The translations under genes and the position numbers were made by a program. A model generated the notes under the pieces. It made no database searches. It had not been told where the DNA came from and saw only the letters and a list, made by a program, of their open reading frames with translations. A stretch of 28,479 bases of DNA from a virus. The stretch is taken from positions 1 to 28,479 of the IMG/VR virus record IMGVR_UViG_3300042516_000958; one strand, given 5' to 3'. Numbering within the stretch: position 1 is the first letter of the stretch; each line of letters starts with the position of its first letter. Positions 9,701 through 18,096 of this stretch are shown in pieces.

Positions 9701-9948
9701 GTTTAGATGAGGTTATGAGGGTTAATAAAACAAACCTAATAGATATTATTGATGGTGGATTTAATAGTGTTAGAAATGAAGGTGGGGATAGTAAGTCCCG
9801 TCCAATTATAGATGGTAATGTAAATAGAAACGACCCTGAACAACAATTAGAAAACCCTGATTGGATTTTAATTGGTGGTAGTTGTGGTGAAGATGGTATA
9901 TGGTATGATACTGGTGTTTGGGATGATACAAGTTTTTGGATTGACTAA
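6769..9948 (+). CDS. Very large tail protein with C-terminal beta-repeat region
   Basis: 1059 residues. The N-terminus contains NFSKTITLPGTPDNNKFF, a signature-like segment I associate with large tail/baseplate proteins of Bacteroidota phages. The central part is Tyr/Asn-rich with many beta strands. Near 900-965, turns such as GVIIRGQRNYVG and SIILGDGSSLLEG repeat a 'hydrophobic-x-GDG' rhythm like trimeric beta-roll heads. The C-terminus closes with WYDTGVWDDTSFWID, a Trp/Asp-rich end resembling that of the 123-residue gene at 21153. It is bounded by promoter-like motifs on both sides, so it may be its own transcription unit. A receptor-contacting or baseplate hub role is inferred. Confidence 0.5.
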   Translation: MNKFEVVANGITLDTYDNIGVSINYQIEDILNITKRTTNFSKTITLPGTPDNNKFFKQIFDVNIDTITFNPKVAIPSVIRVGNQEVMNGVMMLLNININQKQVDYEVCIFGRLKNIIQEWGDYTLRNIDLSEYNHLRSIENITDSWEYTIQKFGSPTSNFNTGEGYVYPYIIYGNHTDINNRMYASLMAPSVYLKTIIDKSFQLAGYTYTSNFFNSEYFKKLIIPFVQDKLQMDAEEVNKRTTRVGLLPYTNPTTTRPLLYGNSPNNSWLYSYNNPNPTEFRAISPVLADSSGNDNTWFKNYEYSRGYYFPLEKETGQVGDLDLQDLDNQWFVSAPTQTTNSGGFTYYQNKNAGFYDISLDCEFYMYYIHNGGEDLDYKSGDIRYFGRLVLERTDGTSTIIQQTDFPHIFTPSDGVYNSPWIDYDKPLPLSMAVSNIYLGVGDRIRIGFGLEYKNVKWVDVQDINVYCQAIMPVSVGSNYNNFEVKPANNTLQGQDDYINMNQILPDVKIKDLFVSILRMFNCIVYDNPEKLNDLIIEPRDDFYFSRKKVKDWTYLLDYNTQIKITPMSDVDFRTLLYTYKEDGDYYNQSYTDEFKRIYGSYEIDVINDFSEVENKNEVLFSPTPDGSWGIGNRIAPYFCSLEDDILKPKKVKPRILFYSGLKNSSNTITLLDYVGQPTGLGENITQYPYVGMWDDPDNPQHDLSFGLTEKVYFNTSYFPVNTLVEEFHKNSIMELIDINSKMMEASFYLTPKDIAEFDFRDIILIDNSYWRVYKIKDFNPIGNEKVTQCILYKLNNVNIFNSGVVDITFSNKSCPTDIIQKFSKKGSYYISQSGQIITEDCCNSLGAKWNNGKCFSGLRWENIWSKNTDGSVVKNMLIQGSPNITPNQTTMTERQNQDGNTNNSPGVIIRGQRNYVGENVKSSIILGDGSSLLEGSKNQLVIGDGITPTECNSITIGSLVITEDGFKQTTPTIIDGGLDEVMRVNKTNLIDIIDGGFNSVRNEGGDSKSRPIIDGNVNRNDPEQQLENPDWILIGGSCGEDGIWYDTGVWDDTSFWID

Positions 9949-9960
9949 AAACATAACATA

Positions 9961-9974
9961 AAAAATAATATTTA
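9961..9974 (+). promoter_or_regulatory. AAAAATAATATTTA promoter-like motif
   Basis: Found in the 39-base gap before the fibre gene; 13 bases separate the motif from the ATG at 9988. It is nearly identical to the site at 6743, including the downstream AAAACAATATG. Confidence 0.45.
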
Positions 9975-9987
9975 ATAAAAAAACAAT

Positions 9988-11139
9988 ATGAGTGATAAAG
10001 TAGAATATAGTAGATTATTACTAAAAAGAAGTAATGTAAGTAGTGAAATACCAACCATACCTACTGGTAATACCCTAAATGAAATGATAGACACTGACAC
10101 CTTTGTTGGGGAGTTCTATTTAAATGCGGTAGATAATAGATTATGGGTTAGAACCGACAACGGACAATATGAAATAATGATGTCAGGTAATACATCAGGT
10201 TATTCACAAACATTGGGGGCAACACTAACATTGGGAAATGAAACTGATGGTTATAATATTGTTATGTCCCAAGATGATAGAATAACAAGTTTTAGTGGTA
10301 ATTCATATATTGAGTTTAATAAGGTTACTGACGAACAACTTAAATTATATTCAACTAATATTCCTGGTGATAATACTATTGTAGATGTTACACCACTTGA
10401 ATTATCTATGTCACACCAATCAAGTGGGGGGACATTAGGAATGTTTAGTATAGATAGTAATACATTAGATTTATCATTCACAGATTTAACAGAGACATCT
10501 ACATTAAGTATGACACCTTCTGTATTTACATTACAGACATCATTTGGAAATATCCAATCAACACTTGATTTAGACCCAGAACAATCAAACAACGGGACAC
10601 AATTAAGAAGTCAGGATATAGTTAATAATAACTTTGGTTTGGTATTAGTTAGAGAAAGTGATGTGTTAATAAATGTGGATAATCCAGTATCAAGTAAAAG
10701 TTCATCATTGGCAATCACAGACGATAATACACAGATGATAAGTGAATTATATTTTCAAGGTTATAATGGTGTTGGTTTTTGGACGAAATGTGATACAACA
10801 ACTACAACAGGAAATACCCCAATAGATATTATTAGTATTGATACGGGAATGGCACCATTTGGTAATAACAGAGTTTATAAAATAATCTGTCATTATACAG
10901 GTATTGATAGTTTATACACAAGTGGATATACGACAGAAGTTCGTGGAACATTTAGAAATAATGGTGGAACATTAACACAGATAGGTTCATTAGAATATTT
11001 TTCAACAAGAAATGAATTTACAGGTTTAACTGACCCAGACATCTATGTATCAGGTGATAATATTAGAGGTAGAGTTAGGGGTATTACTTCAACTGATATA
11101 ACTTGGAGTGTTATAATGATGATACATAATTACGGATAA
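9988..11139 (+). CDS. Tail fibre/appendage protein
   Basis: 383 residues. The N-terminus (GEFYLNAVDNRLWVRTDNGQ, about 41-60) is the short attachment domain often found at the base of fibres. Residues 65-230 are Ser/Thr/Asp-rich strands with a loose 'DNTLDLSFTDLTETSTLSM' rhythm, similar in composition to the larger fibre at 21556. The last 130 residues form a more compact beta domain ending SVIMMIHNYG, possibly the receptor-binding tip. No enzyme motif is visible. It follows the 1059-residue tail protein and precedes the tape measure. Confidence 0.6.
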   Translation: MSDKVEYSRLLLKRSNVSSEIPTIPTGNTLNEMIDTDTFVGEFYLNAVDNRLWVRTDNGQYEIMMSGNTSGYSQTLGATLTLGNETDGYNIVMSQDDRITSFSGNSYIEFNKVTDEQLKLYSTNIPGDNTIVDVTPLELSMSHQSSGGTLGMFSIDSNTLDLSFTDLTETSTLSMTPSVFTLQTSFGNIQSTLDLDPEQSNNGTQLRSQDIVNNNFGLVLVRESDVLINVDNPVSSKSSSLAITDDNTQMISELYFQGYNGVGFWTKCDTTTTTGNTPIDIISIDTGMAPFGNNRVYKIICHYTGIDSLYTSGYTTEVRGTFRNNGGTLTQIGSLEYFSTRNEFTGLTDPDIYVSGDNIRGRVRGITSTDITWSVIMMIHNYG

Positions 11140-11156
11140 AATTAAAATAGAACGAT

Positions 11157-11327
11157 ATGCCCGTAAAAGAATGTAAATTAGAAGGGAAACCAGGATACAA
11201 ATGGGGGGATGAGGGTAAATGTTATACATATTCCCCCGATAATGAAGGACAAAGGAGAAATTCAAAGAAAAAGGCAATCACACAGGGGATTGCCATAGGT
11301 GATATAAAAACAAGTAAAGATAAATAA
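11157..11327 (+). CDS. Small conserved phage protein (KPGYKWG...GKCYTY)
   Basis: 56 residues, starting at ATG 11157 and ending at TAA 11325-11327, two bases before the tape measure gene. It is basic, with C6 and C22 in the pattern KPGYKWGDEGKCYTY and a Lys-rich helix KKKAITQGIAIG. I recognise this short motif from small proteins or domains near structural genes of many phages, but know no proven function. The tight spacing makes it part of the tape measure transcript. Confidence 0.65.
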   Translation: MPVKECKLEGKPGYKWGDEGKCYTYSPDNEGQRRNSKKKAITQGIAIGDIKTSKDK

Positions 11328-11329
11328 CT

Positions 11330-14143
11330 ATGGCACAAACGGCACAGATAAATATTAAGGTTGATGGAAAACAGGCAGAGGGTAGTGTTAATTCATTAAA
11401 CCAATCAATACAAGGGGCAACCAAAAATACTACATCATTAAGAACCGAATTAAGACAGGTTACCCAAGAATTACAACAATTAGAACCTGGTAGTAAAAGA
11501 TTTGATGAACTATCCCAAAGGGCAGGACAATTAAGGGACACGATACAAGATACGAGTGCCGTTATTAACGCAACTGCGGGTTCTGCCATAGAGAATTTGG
11601 GGACAGGATTACAGGGTGTTGCCACGGTTGGTATTGGTGCGTTTCAAGGTGTAACTGCTGCCGCAACCCTATTTGGAAATGAAAATGAAAATCTACAAAA
11701 ACAATTAGTTAAATTACAGGCAGCAGCAAACCTTGCTCAGGCAATCAATACCTTTGGTTCATTAGGGGATGTTGTAACCCAAGTAAGGGCATCATTTGCG
11801 GCATTCACCACCCAACTTGCGTCATCTACGGTAGTTACAAAAATCTATAATTTTGTAATGAATGAAACTACGGTTGCCCAAGTTAAGGAAACAATATCTA
11901 CAACCGCAGGGACAATTGCGAAGGGGGTTCAAACTGCCGCAACTTGGTTATTAGTTGCTGCCAAAAAGGCACTAACAACATCCACCTTTACTGCCGCAAA
12001 TGCGATGAGGGTTTTAAAGGGGGCAATCGTTGCGACAGGTATTGGGGCATTAGTAGTTATACTTGGTGAGTGTATTAGTTTGTTAATGGATATGGGAAGT
12101 GAAACTGAAAATGCCGCAGACAAACAAGAAAAGATGGCACAGGCAGCAGAAAAAACCCGTCAAAAACTTCAAGATGCTGCCTCAGCAGCAAGGGACTTAA
12201 ATGCGGCATCCACAGGTGGTTTAAATGACTTGGAAAGACAATTAAAAGTAATGACTGCGAGAGGGGCAAATTATAATGCCATTTATGAAAAAACAATTGA
12301 AATTAAAAATGAAGAATTAAAATTACTTCAAGAACAGGCATTTCAGGAGGGTATTAATACAAATGAAGAACTTAAAAACTTAAAAGGTAAAAAATTAGAA
12401 AGGGCAATATATTATAGAGAAACACGACAAAATATAATGACTGAAATGGAAATGTCGTCAATCGCAAGAAGTAATGCCGCAAAGGAAGAAGAGGAAGAAC
12501 GAAAAAGGGCGGCACAGGATGCTGCCAACAAATCAAAACAATTGGCAGACGAACGAAAAAGAGAGGCAGAAGCAGCAGAAAGGGACAGACAAGACAAAAG
12601 AAAAAAAGAATTAGATATATTCAACGAACGACTACAAAGAGAGAAAGATGCCAATAAAGAATTAAGGAAACTATCTGTTGATGAAATGGTTACCACCGAA
12701 CAGGTTGGGGATGTTAAAATATCATCTATTACCAAAATTACTGAAAAAGAACAGGAGTTAATGAAGTTAAAAATAGAAATGGATGAATTTGAAGAAAATT
12801 TAATTCAAAAAGGTATTCAACGAACAATACAGGCAGAGGAAGAAAAATGGATTAAGAGTAAAAAACCTATTGAAGATTTTGCCAAAGTTAGGGAACAAAT
12901 AGAAAAAGATGGTATAAATAATTTATTACCTGTGGAACTTGAATTACTTGAAAAGAAAAAGAAACTTTACGAACAAGATACAGAAAATAGAAGAAAAGAA
13001 TTTGAAAGATTAAAACAATTATCAATACAAACTGCGGAAAAAATTGCGTATGATACTGCGATTGCCCAAATGGAATTTGATAAACAACAAGAAATAAGAC
13101 AAGTTAATCAAAGTAAAAAAAGTGAATTAAAGAAACAAGAAGAAATATTTAAAATTAGACAAGAATATGTTGATGCCCAAGTTTCCCAACTTCAACAATC
13201 GGAGGAAATACAACAAGAGATTTTATATCAAGAATATTTAAATGCGGTTAAAATTGCTGAAGAAAAGGGGGAAGATACAACACAAATAGATAGTAAATAT
13301 CAAAATGATAGATTTAATCTACATAAAGATACAACTGAAAAAATACAAAACTTGGAAGATGCGGCAAGAGAAGAAAGGGATGCTAAAGTATTGGCACAGG
13401 CAGAACAACTTGCTCAAGAACTTGATAAGTATTTTCAAATGGTTAGTGGATTGGGGAATGCCCTTAATGAATTGGCGGCGGTTCAAACACAAAATAGATT
13501 AAATCAAATTGATAGTGAATACAACCACGAGGAAGAAAGATTAAAAATGTTGTATGATAGTAAAGTAATAAGTGAAGAAGAATTTAACGATAAGAAAAGG
13601 GCATTGGACTTCCAAAGAAGTGAAGATGAATTAAAATTAAAAAGACAACAATTCAAAAGAGAAAAAAGTATGAATATCATACAGGCAACTATGGATACTG
13701 CCCTTTCAATTTTATCTGCGATGAAGACATTTGGACCCCCACCATCACCATTAGGTATTATTGCGATGGCAGTTGCTGCGGCAGTAGGTGGAATACAGAT
13801 TGCCACAATATCTTCACAACAATTTAGTGCGGCAAGAGGGGGGATTGTTCCTGATAATGGAAAACCAAGTGATGTTGATAGTGTCCCATCTATGTTGGCA
13901 CCAGGTGAGGCAGTAATTAACTCCCGTTCAACAGAGATGTTCCCACAAACTTTATCACTTATCAATCAGGCAGGTGGTGGTATTCCCCTTGTTCCTGAAA
14001 TGATACAACAAGGTTCATCAGGTAGTGGGATGATATTTGGGGAAAATCAACCACAACAATCTATTAGGGCATATGTAGTAGAAACAGAAATAACTGACAC
14101 CCAAAGAAGAATTGATAGGATACAAAGGGCAGTTGAATTTTAA
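11330..14143 (+). CDS. Tape measure protein
   Basis: 937 residues, the signature long helical tail protein that sets tail length. Residues 20-75 start with coiled-coil helices, 85-220 are Ala/Thr-rich, and 229-256 form a hydrophobic, probably membrane-inserting segment (GAIVATGIGALVVILGECIS). Residues 260-760 are long charged coiled coils rich in Glu, Lys, Gln and Arg. The C-terminus has a second Ala/Gly-rich hydrophobic stretch (about 780-820) and the usual closing turn ARGGIVPDNGKPSDVDSVPS then LAPGEAVINSRS. The length implies a long tail, most likely a siphovirus since no sheath gene is seen, although the window may not be the whole genome. Confidence 0.9.
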   Translation: MAQTAQINIKVDGKQAEGSVNSLNQSIQGATKNTTSLRTELRQVTQELQQLEPGSKRFDELSQRAGQLRDTIQDTSAVINATAGSAIENLGTGLQGVATVGIGAFQGVTAAATLFGNENENLQKQLVKLQAAANLAQAINTFGSLGDVVTQVRASFAAFTTQLASSTVVTKIYNFVMNETTVAQVKETISTTAGTIAKGVQTAATWLLVAAKKALTTSTFTAANAMRVLKGAIVATGIGALVVILGECISLLMDMGSETENAADKQEKMAQAAEKTRQKLQDAASAARDLNAASTGGLNDLERQLKVMTARGANYNAIYEKTIEIKNEELKLLQEQAFQEGINTNEELKNLKGKKLERAIYYRETRQNIMTEMEMSSIARSNAAKEEEEERKRAAQDAANKSKQLADERKREAEAAERDRQDKRKKELDIFNERLQREKDANKELRKLSVDEMVTTEQVGDVKISSITKITEKEQELMKLKIEMDEFEENLIQKGIQRTIQAEEEKWIKSKKPIEDFAKVREQIEKDGINNLLPVELELLEKKKKLYEQDTENRRKEFERLKQLSIQTAEKIAYDTAIAQMEFDKQQEIRQVNQSKKSELKKQEEIFKIRQEYVDAQVSQLQQSEEIQQEILYQEYLNAVKIAEEKGEDTTQIDSKYQNDRFNLHKDTTEKIQNLEDAAREERDAKVLAQAEQLAQELDKYFQMVSGLGNALNELAAVQTQNRLNQIDSEYNHEEERLKMLYDSKVISEEEFNDKKRALDFQRSEDELKLKRQQFKREKSMNIIQATMDTALSILSAMKTFGPPPSPLGIIAMAVAAAVGGIQIATISSQQFSAARGGIVPDNGKPSDVDSVPSMLAPGEAVINSRSTEMFPQTLSLINQAGGGIPLVPEMIQQGSSGSGMIFGENQPQQSIRAYVVETEITDTQRRIDRIQRAVEF

Positions 14144-14160
14144 ACCATTAAACGATGTGT

Positions 14161-14174
14161 AAAAAATATATTTA
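14161..14174 (+). promoter_or_regulatory. AAAAAATATATTTA promoter-like motif
   Basis: Sits in the 36-base gap before the protease gene, ending only 5 bases before the ATG at 14180. If it is a -10 element the transcript would be nearly leaderless. Confidence 0.4.
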
Positions 14175-14179
14175 ATAGT

Positions 14180-15121
14180 ATGGAAAAATTACCAGTATAT
14201 TATTTGGAGATAGACGAATTTGATATGAAATCGGGGATGGATGCCATCAGTTTTGTAACAGAACCTGCCACCCAATTAGAATGGAATATGTTTAGTGTAA
14301 TGACTGATACATATAATGACTATCCCAAATCTGCGAGTGAAAATGCCTGTAGGGCATTAAAATACAGAGATAAAGAAAATCCTGATTGTGGAACACCTGT
14401 TGGATGGAAGAGGGCAAACCAACTTTGTAACAGAGATAAAATAAGTGTTGATACAATCGGTAGGATGGGTTCGTTTAAACGACACCAACAACACAAGGAT
14501 GTCCCCTATGATGAAGGATGTGGTGGATTGATGTGGGATGCGTGGGGAGGAACCGAAGGTGTTGAATGGGCAATCCGTAAAATGGAATGGGTTAATCACA
14601 ATATGTGGAATAACAATATGTCCAAAGTAGAGTTTAAATCAAACGATGAAAAACAGATTATAACTGCCCCCGTTATGTTGGCAGAAACCCCCATATTAAG
14701 ATTTAATCCTTCTATTGGAAGATACTATGTAAAGTTTAGTGAAGACACCATCTTAAAGATGATGAAAAAATACTTCAAGGATAATAAAATACATAGAGTA
14801 AATGAAGAACACGACCCGACAAGGGTTGCTAATGGTGTGTATATGATAGAAAGTTTTATCGTGGGGGATAGAACAACAAGTGAATTATACCCTGATTTAC
14901 CAAAAGGTAGTTGGGTTGCGTCGTTCTATATTGAAGATAAAGAGTATTGGAATAAAATAAAACAGGAAGGTTTCACAGGATTTTCATTAGAAGGTTTCTT
15001 TGAAGAACAATATGAAATGGAAATGATTAACAAAGTATTCAACTCTGTTAAGAATATAGTATTTTCCAACCTACCTGATGAAGATAAAGAAGAACAAATT
15101 AAAAGAATATTAGGTTTATGA
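14180..15121 (+). CDS. XkdF-like prohead protease with inserted domain
   Basis: 313 residues. The protease core is residues 160-280: H211 in NEEHDP, the strand GVYMIESFIV, LPKGSWVASFYIED and the segment GFTGFSLEG, where S269 is the likely nucleophile. This is the XkdF-type serine protease pattern used to cleave scaffold during capsid maturation. Residues 45-140 hold a separate domain with Cys57, Cys70, Cys83, Cys114 and a Trp-rich end (WDAWGGTEGVEWAIRKMEWV); I have seen such an insert in other phage proteases but its role is unknown. The gene stops in ATGA overlap with the holin-like gene and sits upstream of scaffold and capsid, as expected. Confidence 0.8.
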   Translation: MEKLPVYYLEIDEFDMKSGMDAISFVTEPATQLEWNMFSVMTDTYNDYPKSASENACRALKYRDKENPDCGTPVGWKRANQLCNRDKISVDTIGRMGSFKRHQQHKDVPYDEGCGGLMWDAWGGTEGVEWAIRKMEWVNHNMWNNNMSKVEFKSNDEKQIITAPVMLAETPILRFNPSIGRYYVKFSEDTILKMMKKYFKDNKIHRVNEEHDPTRVANGVYMIESFIVGDRTTSELYPDLPKGSWVASFYIEDKEYWNKIKQEGFTGFSLEGFFEEQYEMEMINKVFNSVKNIVFSNLPDEDKEEQIKRILGL

Positions 15122-15564
15122 AAACATTATTAAGTAATTTTTGGGTGGGGTTTTTGATGTTTATGTCCCCACTTTTCCCCCTAATGTTAATAATCACAAT
15201 ATCAACTATCTTTGATACATTCGTAGGTAGATGGTATGCCAAGAAGAAAGGAGAAGTAATTACCAGTGGTAAAACCCGTAGGGGATTATGTGTAAAATTA
15301 TTAGTGTATCTATCTGTGATATTCTTTTCGTTTTTGATTGATAAATTTATGATAAACGACATCACAAGAAACTATGTATGGTTTGATTTTGCCTTCACCC
15401 GTTTTTGGACTGCGTTTTTCGTTTGGATAGAATATACTTCTATTGACGAAAAGGTAAAATGGGTATATGGTGAAGGAATAACAGATAGAGTTATGAAGTT
15501 TTTAAGGGGGTTTAAAACCCTTTTCAACAACTCTATGGATATGAAGGATAGGTTAGATAAATAA
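15118..15564 (+). CDS. Holin-like membrane protein
   Basis: 148 residues with three hydrophobic segments: about 8-35, 57-76 and 87-107. Between the first two is a basic, cytoplasmic-looking loop (GRWYAKKKGEVITSGKTRRG), and the C-terminus is charged. The 'D-T-F-G-R-W-Y-A-K-K-K-G' loop after the first segment resembles phage holin families found in Bacteroidota phages. Holins open the inner membrane at lysis. It starts inside the protease stop codon (ATGA), so it is translated with it. No endolysin gene lies nearby in this window, so the lysis role is inferred. Confidence 0.6.
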   Translation: MKTLLSNFWVGFLMFMSPLFPLMLIITISTIFDTFVGRWYAKKKGEVITSGKTRRGLCVKLLVYLSVIFFSFLIDKFMINDITRNYVWFDFAFTRFWTAFFVWIEYTSIDEKVKWVYGEGITDRVMKFLRGFKTLFNNSMDMKDRLDK

Positions 15565-15581
15565 AATACATTAAACACAAT

Positions 15582-15598
15582 AAAAATAAATATATTTA
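15582..15598 (+). promoter_or_regulatory. AAATATATTTA promoter-like motif
   Basis: In the 46-base gap before the scaffold gene, 12 bases from the ATG at 15611. It would allow extra transcription of scaffold and capsid, which are needed in large amounts. Confidence 0.45.
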
Positions 15599-15610
15599 AG
15601 ATAAAATATT

Positions 15611-16405
15611 ATGGATAAAAAGAACATATTAACAAAAATTAAAGAACTTTTTAATACAGAAGTAGAGAAGTTTGAAACTGATTATAAAACCCAAGACGGA
15701 AGAATTATCAGATGTTATGGTGAAGGTTTAGAAGTTGGAGAAATGGTTAAAGAAATCACTGAAGAAGGTGAGGTAGATATTGAAGATGGTGAATACACAT
15801 TAGAAGACGGAATAGTTTTAAACATAATGGGTGGTAAAATTCAAAATATTGGAGAAACTAATGACGAAATGGAAGAAATAACAGACACTATAACAGAAGA
15901 TGTTGAAATGGGGGATGATATGAAAGACAGAATGGAAGATGGTTATAAAAATGAAATAGACACCAAATTAGTTGATGGAACAGAAATCAGAGTATTAACC
16001 AAAGGTGAGGCAATATCAGTAGGTGATATGGTTTTAGTTAAAGTAGGTGAGGGATATAAAGAGGCACCAGAAGGAAGACACGAAGTTGAAGGTGGTTTAG
16101 TAGTTTATACAGACAAAGAAGGTAACATCAACGAAATTGAAACCAAAGAAACTGAAGAAGAAGATGAAATGGGTAATATGAAAGACAAAGAAGAAATGAG
16201 TGAGTTATTCAAATCTATTTCTAAATTGGTTGATGAGGTTAAATCTTTAAGAACTGAAGTGGGGGAAATTAAAACTGAAAATGAAGAATTAAAATCTAAA
16301 TTTTCAAAGTTCAGTAAAGAACCAAGTGTAGAACCTACACAACACGAAATTAAATTTTCAGGAAAAATGACGAAGGATGATAAATTAAAATTCTTCGGTA
16401 GATAA
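15611..16405 (+). CDS. Capsid scaffold-like protein with internal repeat
   Basis: 264 residues, very acidic. Two copies of a small beta domain are visible: about 23-85 (TQDGRIIRCYGEGLEVGEMV then DGEYTLEDGIVLNIMGGKI) and about 118-178 (LVDGTEIRVLTKGEAISVGD then GRHEVEGGLVVYTDKEGNI). Residues 195-235 are a coiled coil (LFKSISKLVDEVKSLRTEVG), and the tail is basic, ending KDDKLKFFGR, fitting a capsid-binding C-terminus. Position between protease and major capsid protein supports scaffold. It would shape the prohead and be removed by the XkdF-like protease. Confidence 0.7.
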   Translation: MDKKNILTKIKELFNTEVEKFETDYKTQDGRIIRCYGEGLEVGEMVKEITEEGEVDIEDGEYTLEDGIVLNIMGGKIQNIGETNDEMEEITDTITEDVEMGDDMKDRMEDGYKNEIDTKLVDGTEIRVLTKGEAISVGDMVLVKVGEGYKEAPEGRHEVEGGLVVYTDKEGNINEIETKETEEEDEMGNMKDKEEMSELFKSISKLVDEVKSLRTEVGEIKTENEELKSKFSKFSKEPSVEPTQHEIKFSGKMTKDDKLKFFGR

Positions 16406-16445
16406 TAAAAAAAAAATAATAAACTAACTTAAAAAAAATTAAATT

Positions 16446-17387
16446 ATGAGTTTAAATGTAGCAGGATTAACGGCATATGTTGATGAAAACAAAATGGCAT
16501 TAATCAAAAAAGCAGTATTAGGTGGTAGAACTTTGAGGTATATTTCAGTTCAACCTGACATCAAGTCAAGTGCCACTATTAACATTATCAATTCCAACCT
16601 TGTTGCTCAGGCAGGTGGTTGTGGTTGGAGTGAAAACGGGACAACAATTTTGACCCAACAAACATTATCGGTATGTCCGTTAAAAGTAAATGAGGCAATC
16701 TGTCTTGATACTTTGGAAACTTACTACACACAAAAGATGATGCAACCAGGTTCTTATAATGAGAACATCCCATTTGAGGAAATCTTCGCATCAGAGAAGG
16801 CAGACAAAATCAATGCCCTTATTGATGACTTAATTTGGAAAGGGAACACATCAACAGGTTCAGGTAATCTTGCGTTATGTAATGGTTTCATCAGATTGGC
16901 AGGACAAACATTTTCAGGTTCAGTAGTAACTGGTAATGTTAATGTTGTTACGGCAATCACTTCTTCTAACATCATAGACATCGTTGATGGTATGTCTTCT
17001 GTAGTCCCTACGGATATTTTAGATATGGATGACTTACACTTATTCTGTGGGTATGACTTCTATAGAACTTATGCGTTGGCATTAAGAAATGCTAATCTAT
17101 TCCACTACACAGGTGCGGAAAATCAAGGTGAAGATTATTCACAAATGATACCAGGAACAAACATTAGAATTGTGGCATTAAGAGGTTTGAATGGAACTAA
17201 CAGAGCATTCTTATCATCTGCGTCTAACCTATACTTTGGAACTGACTTATTGAGTGATGCGGAAGATTTCCAAATCTTCTACTCTGCGGATTTTGATGAG
17301 GTAAGATTTAGAAGTAAGTGGAAACAAGGTGTTCAATTTGCGTTCCCTGAATTTGTGGTATATTTCAAAATCGGTTCAGGTATTTAA
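16446..17387 (+). CDS. Major capsid protein
   Basis: 313 residues directly after the scaffold and followed by a terminator. The middle has FEEIFASEKADKINALIDDL and IWKGNTSTGSGNLALCNGFI, the 'long helix then W-x-G-N' arrangement of HK97-fold capsid proteins, and the C-terminus ends in strands FRSKWKQGVQFAFPEFVVYF. Codon use here is richer in ACC, TTC and ATC-type codons than in its neighbours, as expected for a highly expressed gene. The N-terminus is short, so the delta domain is absent or the scaffold is separate, in line with the upstream gene. Confidence 0.85.
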   Translation: MSLNVAGLTAYVDENKMALIKKAVLGGRTLRYISVQPDIKSSATINIINSNLVAQAGGCGWSENGTTILTQQTLSVCPLKVNEAICLDTLETYYTQKMMQPGSYNENIPFEEIFASEKADKINALIDDLIWKGNTSTGSGNLALCNGFIRLAGQTFSGSVVTGNVNVVTAITSSNIIDIVDGMSSVVPTDILDMDDLHLFCGYDFYRTYALALRNANLFHYTGAENQGEDYSQMIPGTNIRIVALRGLNGTNRAFLSSASNLYFGTDLLSDAEDFQIFYSADFDEVRFRSKWKQGVQFAFPEFVVYFKIGSGI

Positions 17388-17399
17388 TTAAAAAAACTT

Positions 17400-17420
17400 G
17401 GGGGTGAAAGTCCCCCTTTA
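17400..17420 (+). terminator. Terminator after the capsid gene
   Basis: A 5-bp GGGGG / CCCCC stem with loop TGAAAGT, followed by TTTATAAAAA. The stem is short and the T-run brief, so some read-through into the tail tube gene is likely. It matches the style of the terminators at 6701 and 27841. Confidence 0.6.
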
Positions 17421-17458
17421 TAAAAATAATAAATAAACAAAATTAAAAATATAAAATT

Positions 17459-17974
17459 ATGAGTTGTGTAATAGATACAGGTTATGTTTTGGGATGTAAT
17501 ACCATTGGTGGTGTTGAAAAAGTTTGGATTGGAACATATAGTGCCGACCAAAACTACACATATGATGGTGATAATATAATCACAGGTATAACATCGGGTG
17601 TCACAATTTATTTAATGGAACAAGATATGGAGTTCGCAGGTTTAAATCAAACAGGTAACTTCAGTAGAGAAAACGGAAGTGTTTTTTACGAAAGTGTATT
17701 GTCCCTTAAATTTATTGAATTGAGTGCCGAATTAAGAAATTTAGTAATTGCGTTGGGTAGGGCACCTATCTTCGCAGTGATAAAATCAAACGCAGGTGAT
17801 TACTATGCGTGTGGTGTGGAAAGTGCGGGTAGAGCAACTGCGGGTGTTGCGTCATTAGGTATTGCTCAAGGTGACTTGAATGGTGCGACTTTTGAAATCA
17901 CTTGGAGAACTCCAAATGGTGTGTATTTGATGAACCAATCTTTGATTGGAACTTCTTTACCTGTTGGTTCGTAA
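17459..17974 (+). CDS. Major tail tube protein
   Basis: 171 residues. The sequence alternates strands and loops: VEKVWIGTYS, ITSGVTIYLMEQDMEFAGL, then NFSRENGSVFYESVLSLKF and a helix ELRNLVIALG. It ends with YYACGVESAGRATAGVASLG and GDLNGATFEITWRTPNGVYL. The 'GDxNGxxFxxxW' close and the size match tail tube subunits placed after the capsid gene in Bacteroidota phages. Tight packing between capsid and portal and high-expression codons agree with an abundant virion protein. Confidence 0.7.
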   Translation: MSCVIDTGYVLGCNTIGGVEKVWIGTYSADQNYTYDGDNIITGITSGVTIYLMEQDMEFAGLNQTGNFSRENGSVFYESVLSLKFIELSAELRNLVIALGRAPIFAVIKSNAGDYYACGVESAGRATAGVASLGIAQGDLNGATFEITWRTPNGVYLMNQSLIGTSLPVGS

Positions 17975-17979
17975 AACAC

Positions 17980-18046
17980 TTGTCGTGTGGGATGTAATAT
18001 AGTTCCTGATAGGTTTTTAACCTTATAGTGGATATGGACACGACAA
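17980..18046 (+). ncRNA. Candidate structured RNA in the tail tube-to-126-residue gene gap
   Basis: A perfect 9-bp stem TTGTCGTGT (17980-17988) / ACACGACAA (18038-18046) encloses a short inner hairpin AGGTT-TTT-AACCT (18011-18023) and a possible 4-bp helix GGGA/TTCC. No ORF is present. It is not a tRNA: no T-arm, anticodon arm or CCA end can be placed. It lies 6 bases after the stop codon and 50 bases before the terminator, so it would be the 3' end of the tail tube transcript or a separate small RNA. Confidence 0.45.
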
Positions 18047-18056
18047 TAATATTTTC

Positions 18057-18096
18057 ATAGGGTTTTTATTTATCCTTTTATTCGTTTTAACCCTAT
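18057..18096 (+). other. Hairpin preceding the terminator (possible antiterminator)
   Basis: A perfect 8-bp stem ATAGGGTT (18057-18064) / AACCCTAT (18089-18096). The next eight bases contain a near copy, AACCCCTAT, which belongs to the terminator stem, so the 5' arm could pair with either. This allows a switch, but it is only a possibility. Confidence 0.45.

Noticed and set aside
13504-13965. Minus-strand 153-codon ORF opposite the tape measure gene
   Set aside because: It mirrors the codon pattern of the real gene on the other strand and has no promoter or ribosome site.
17980-18046. tRNA or tmRNA
   Set aside because: The 9-bp stem looks like an acceptor arm, but no anticodon arm, T-arm or CCA end can be placed.
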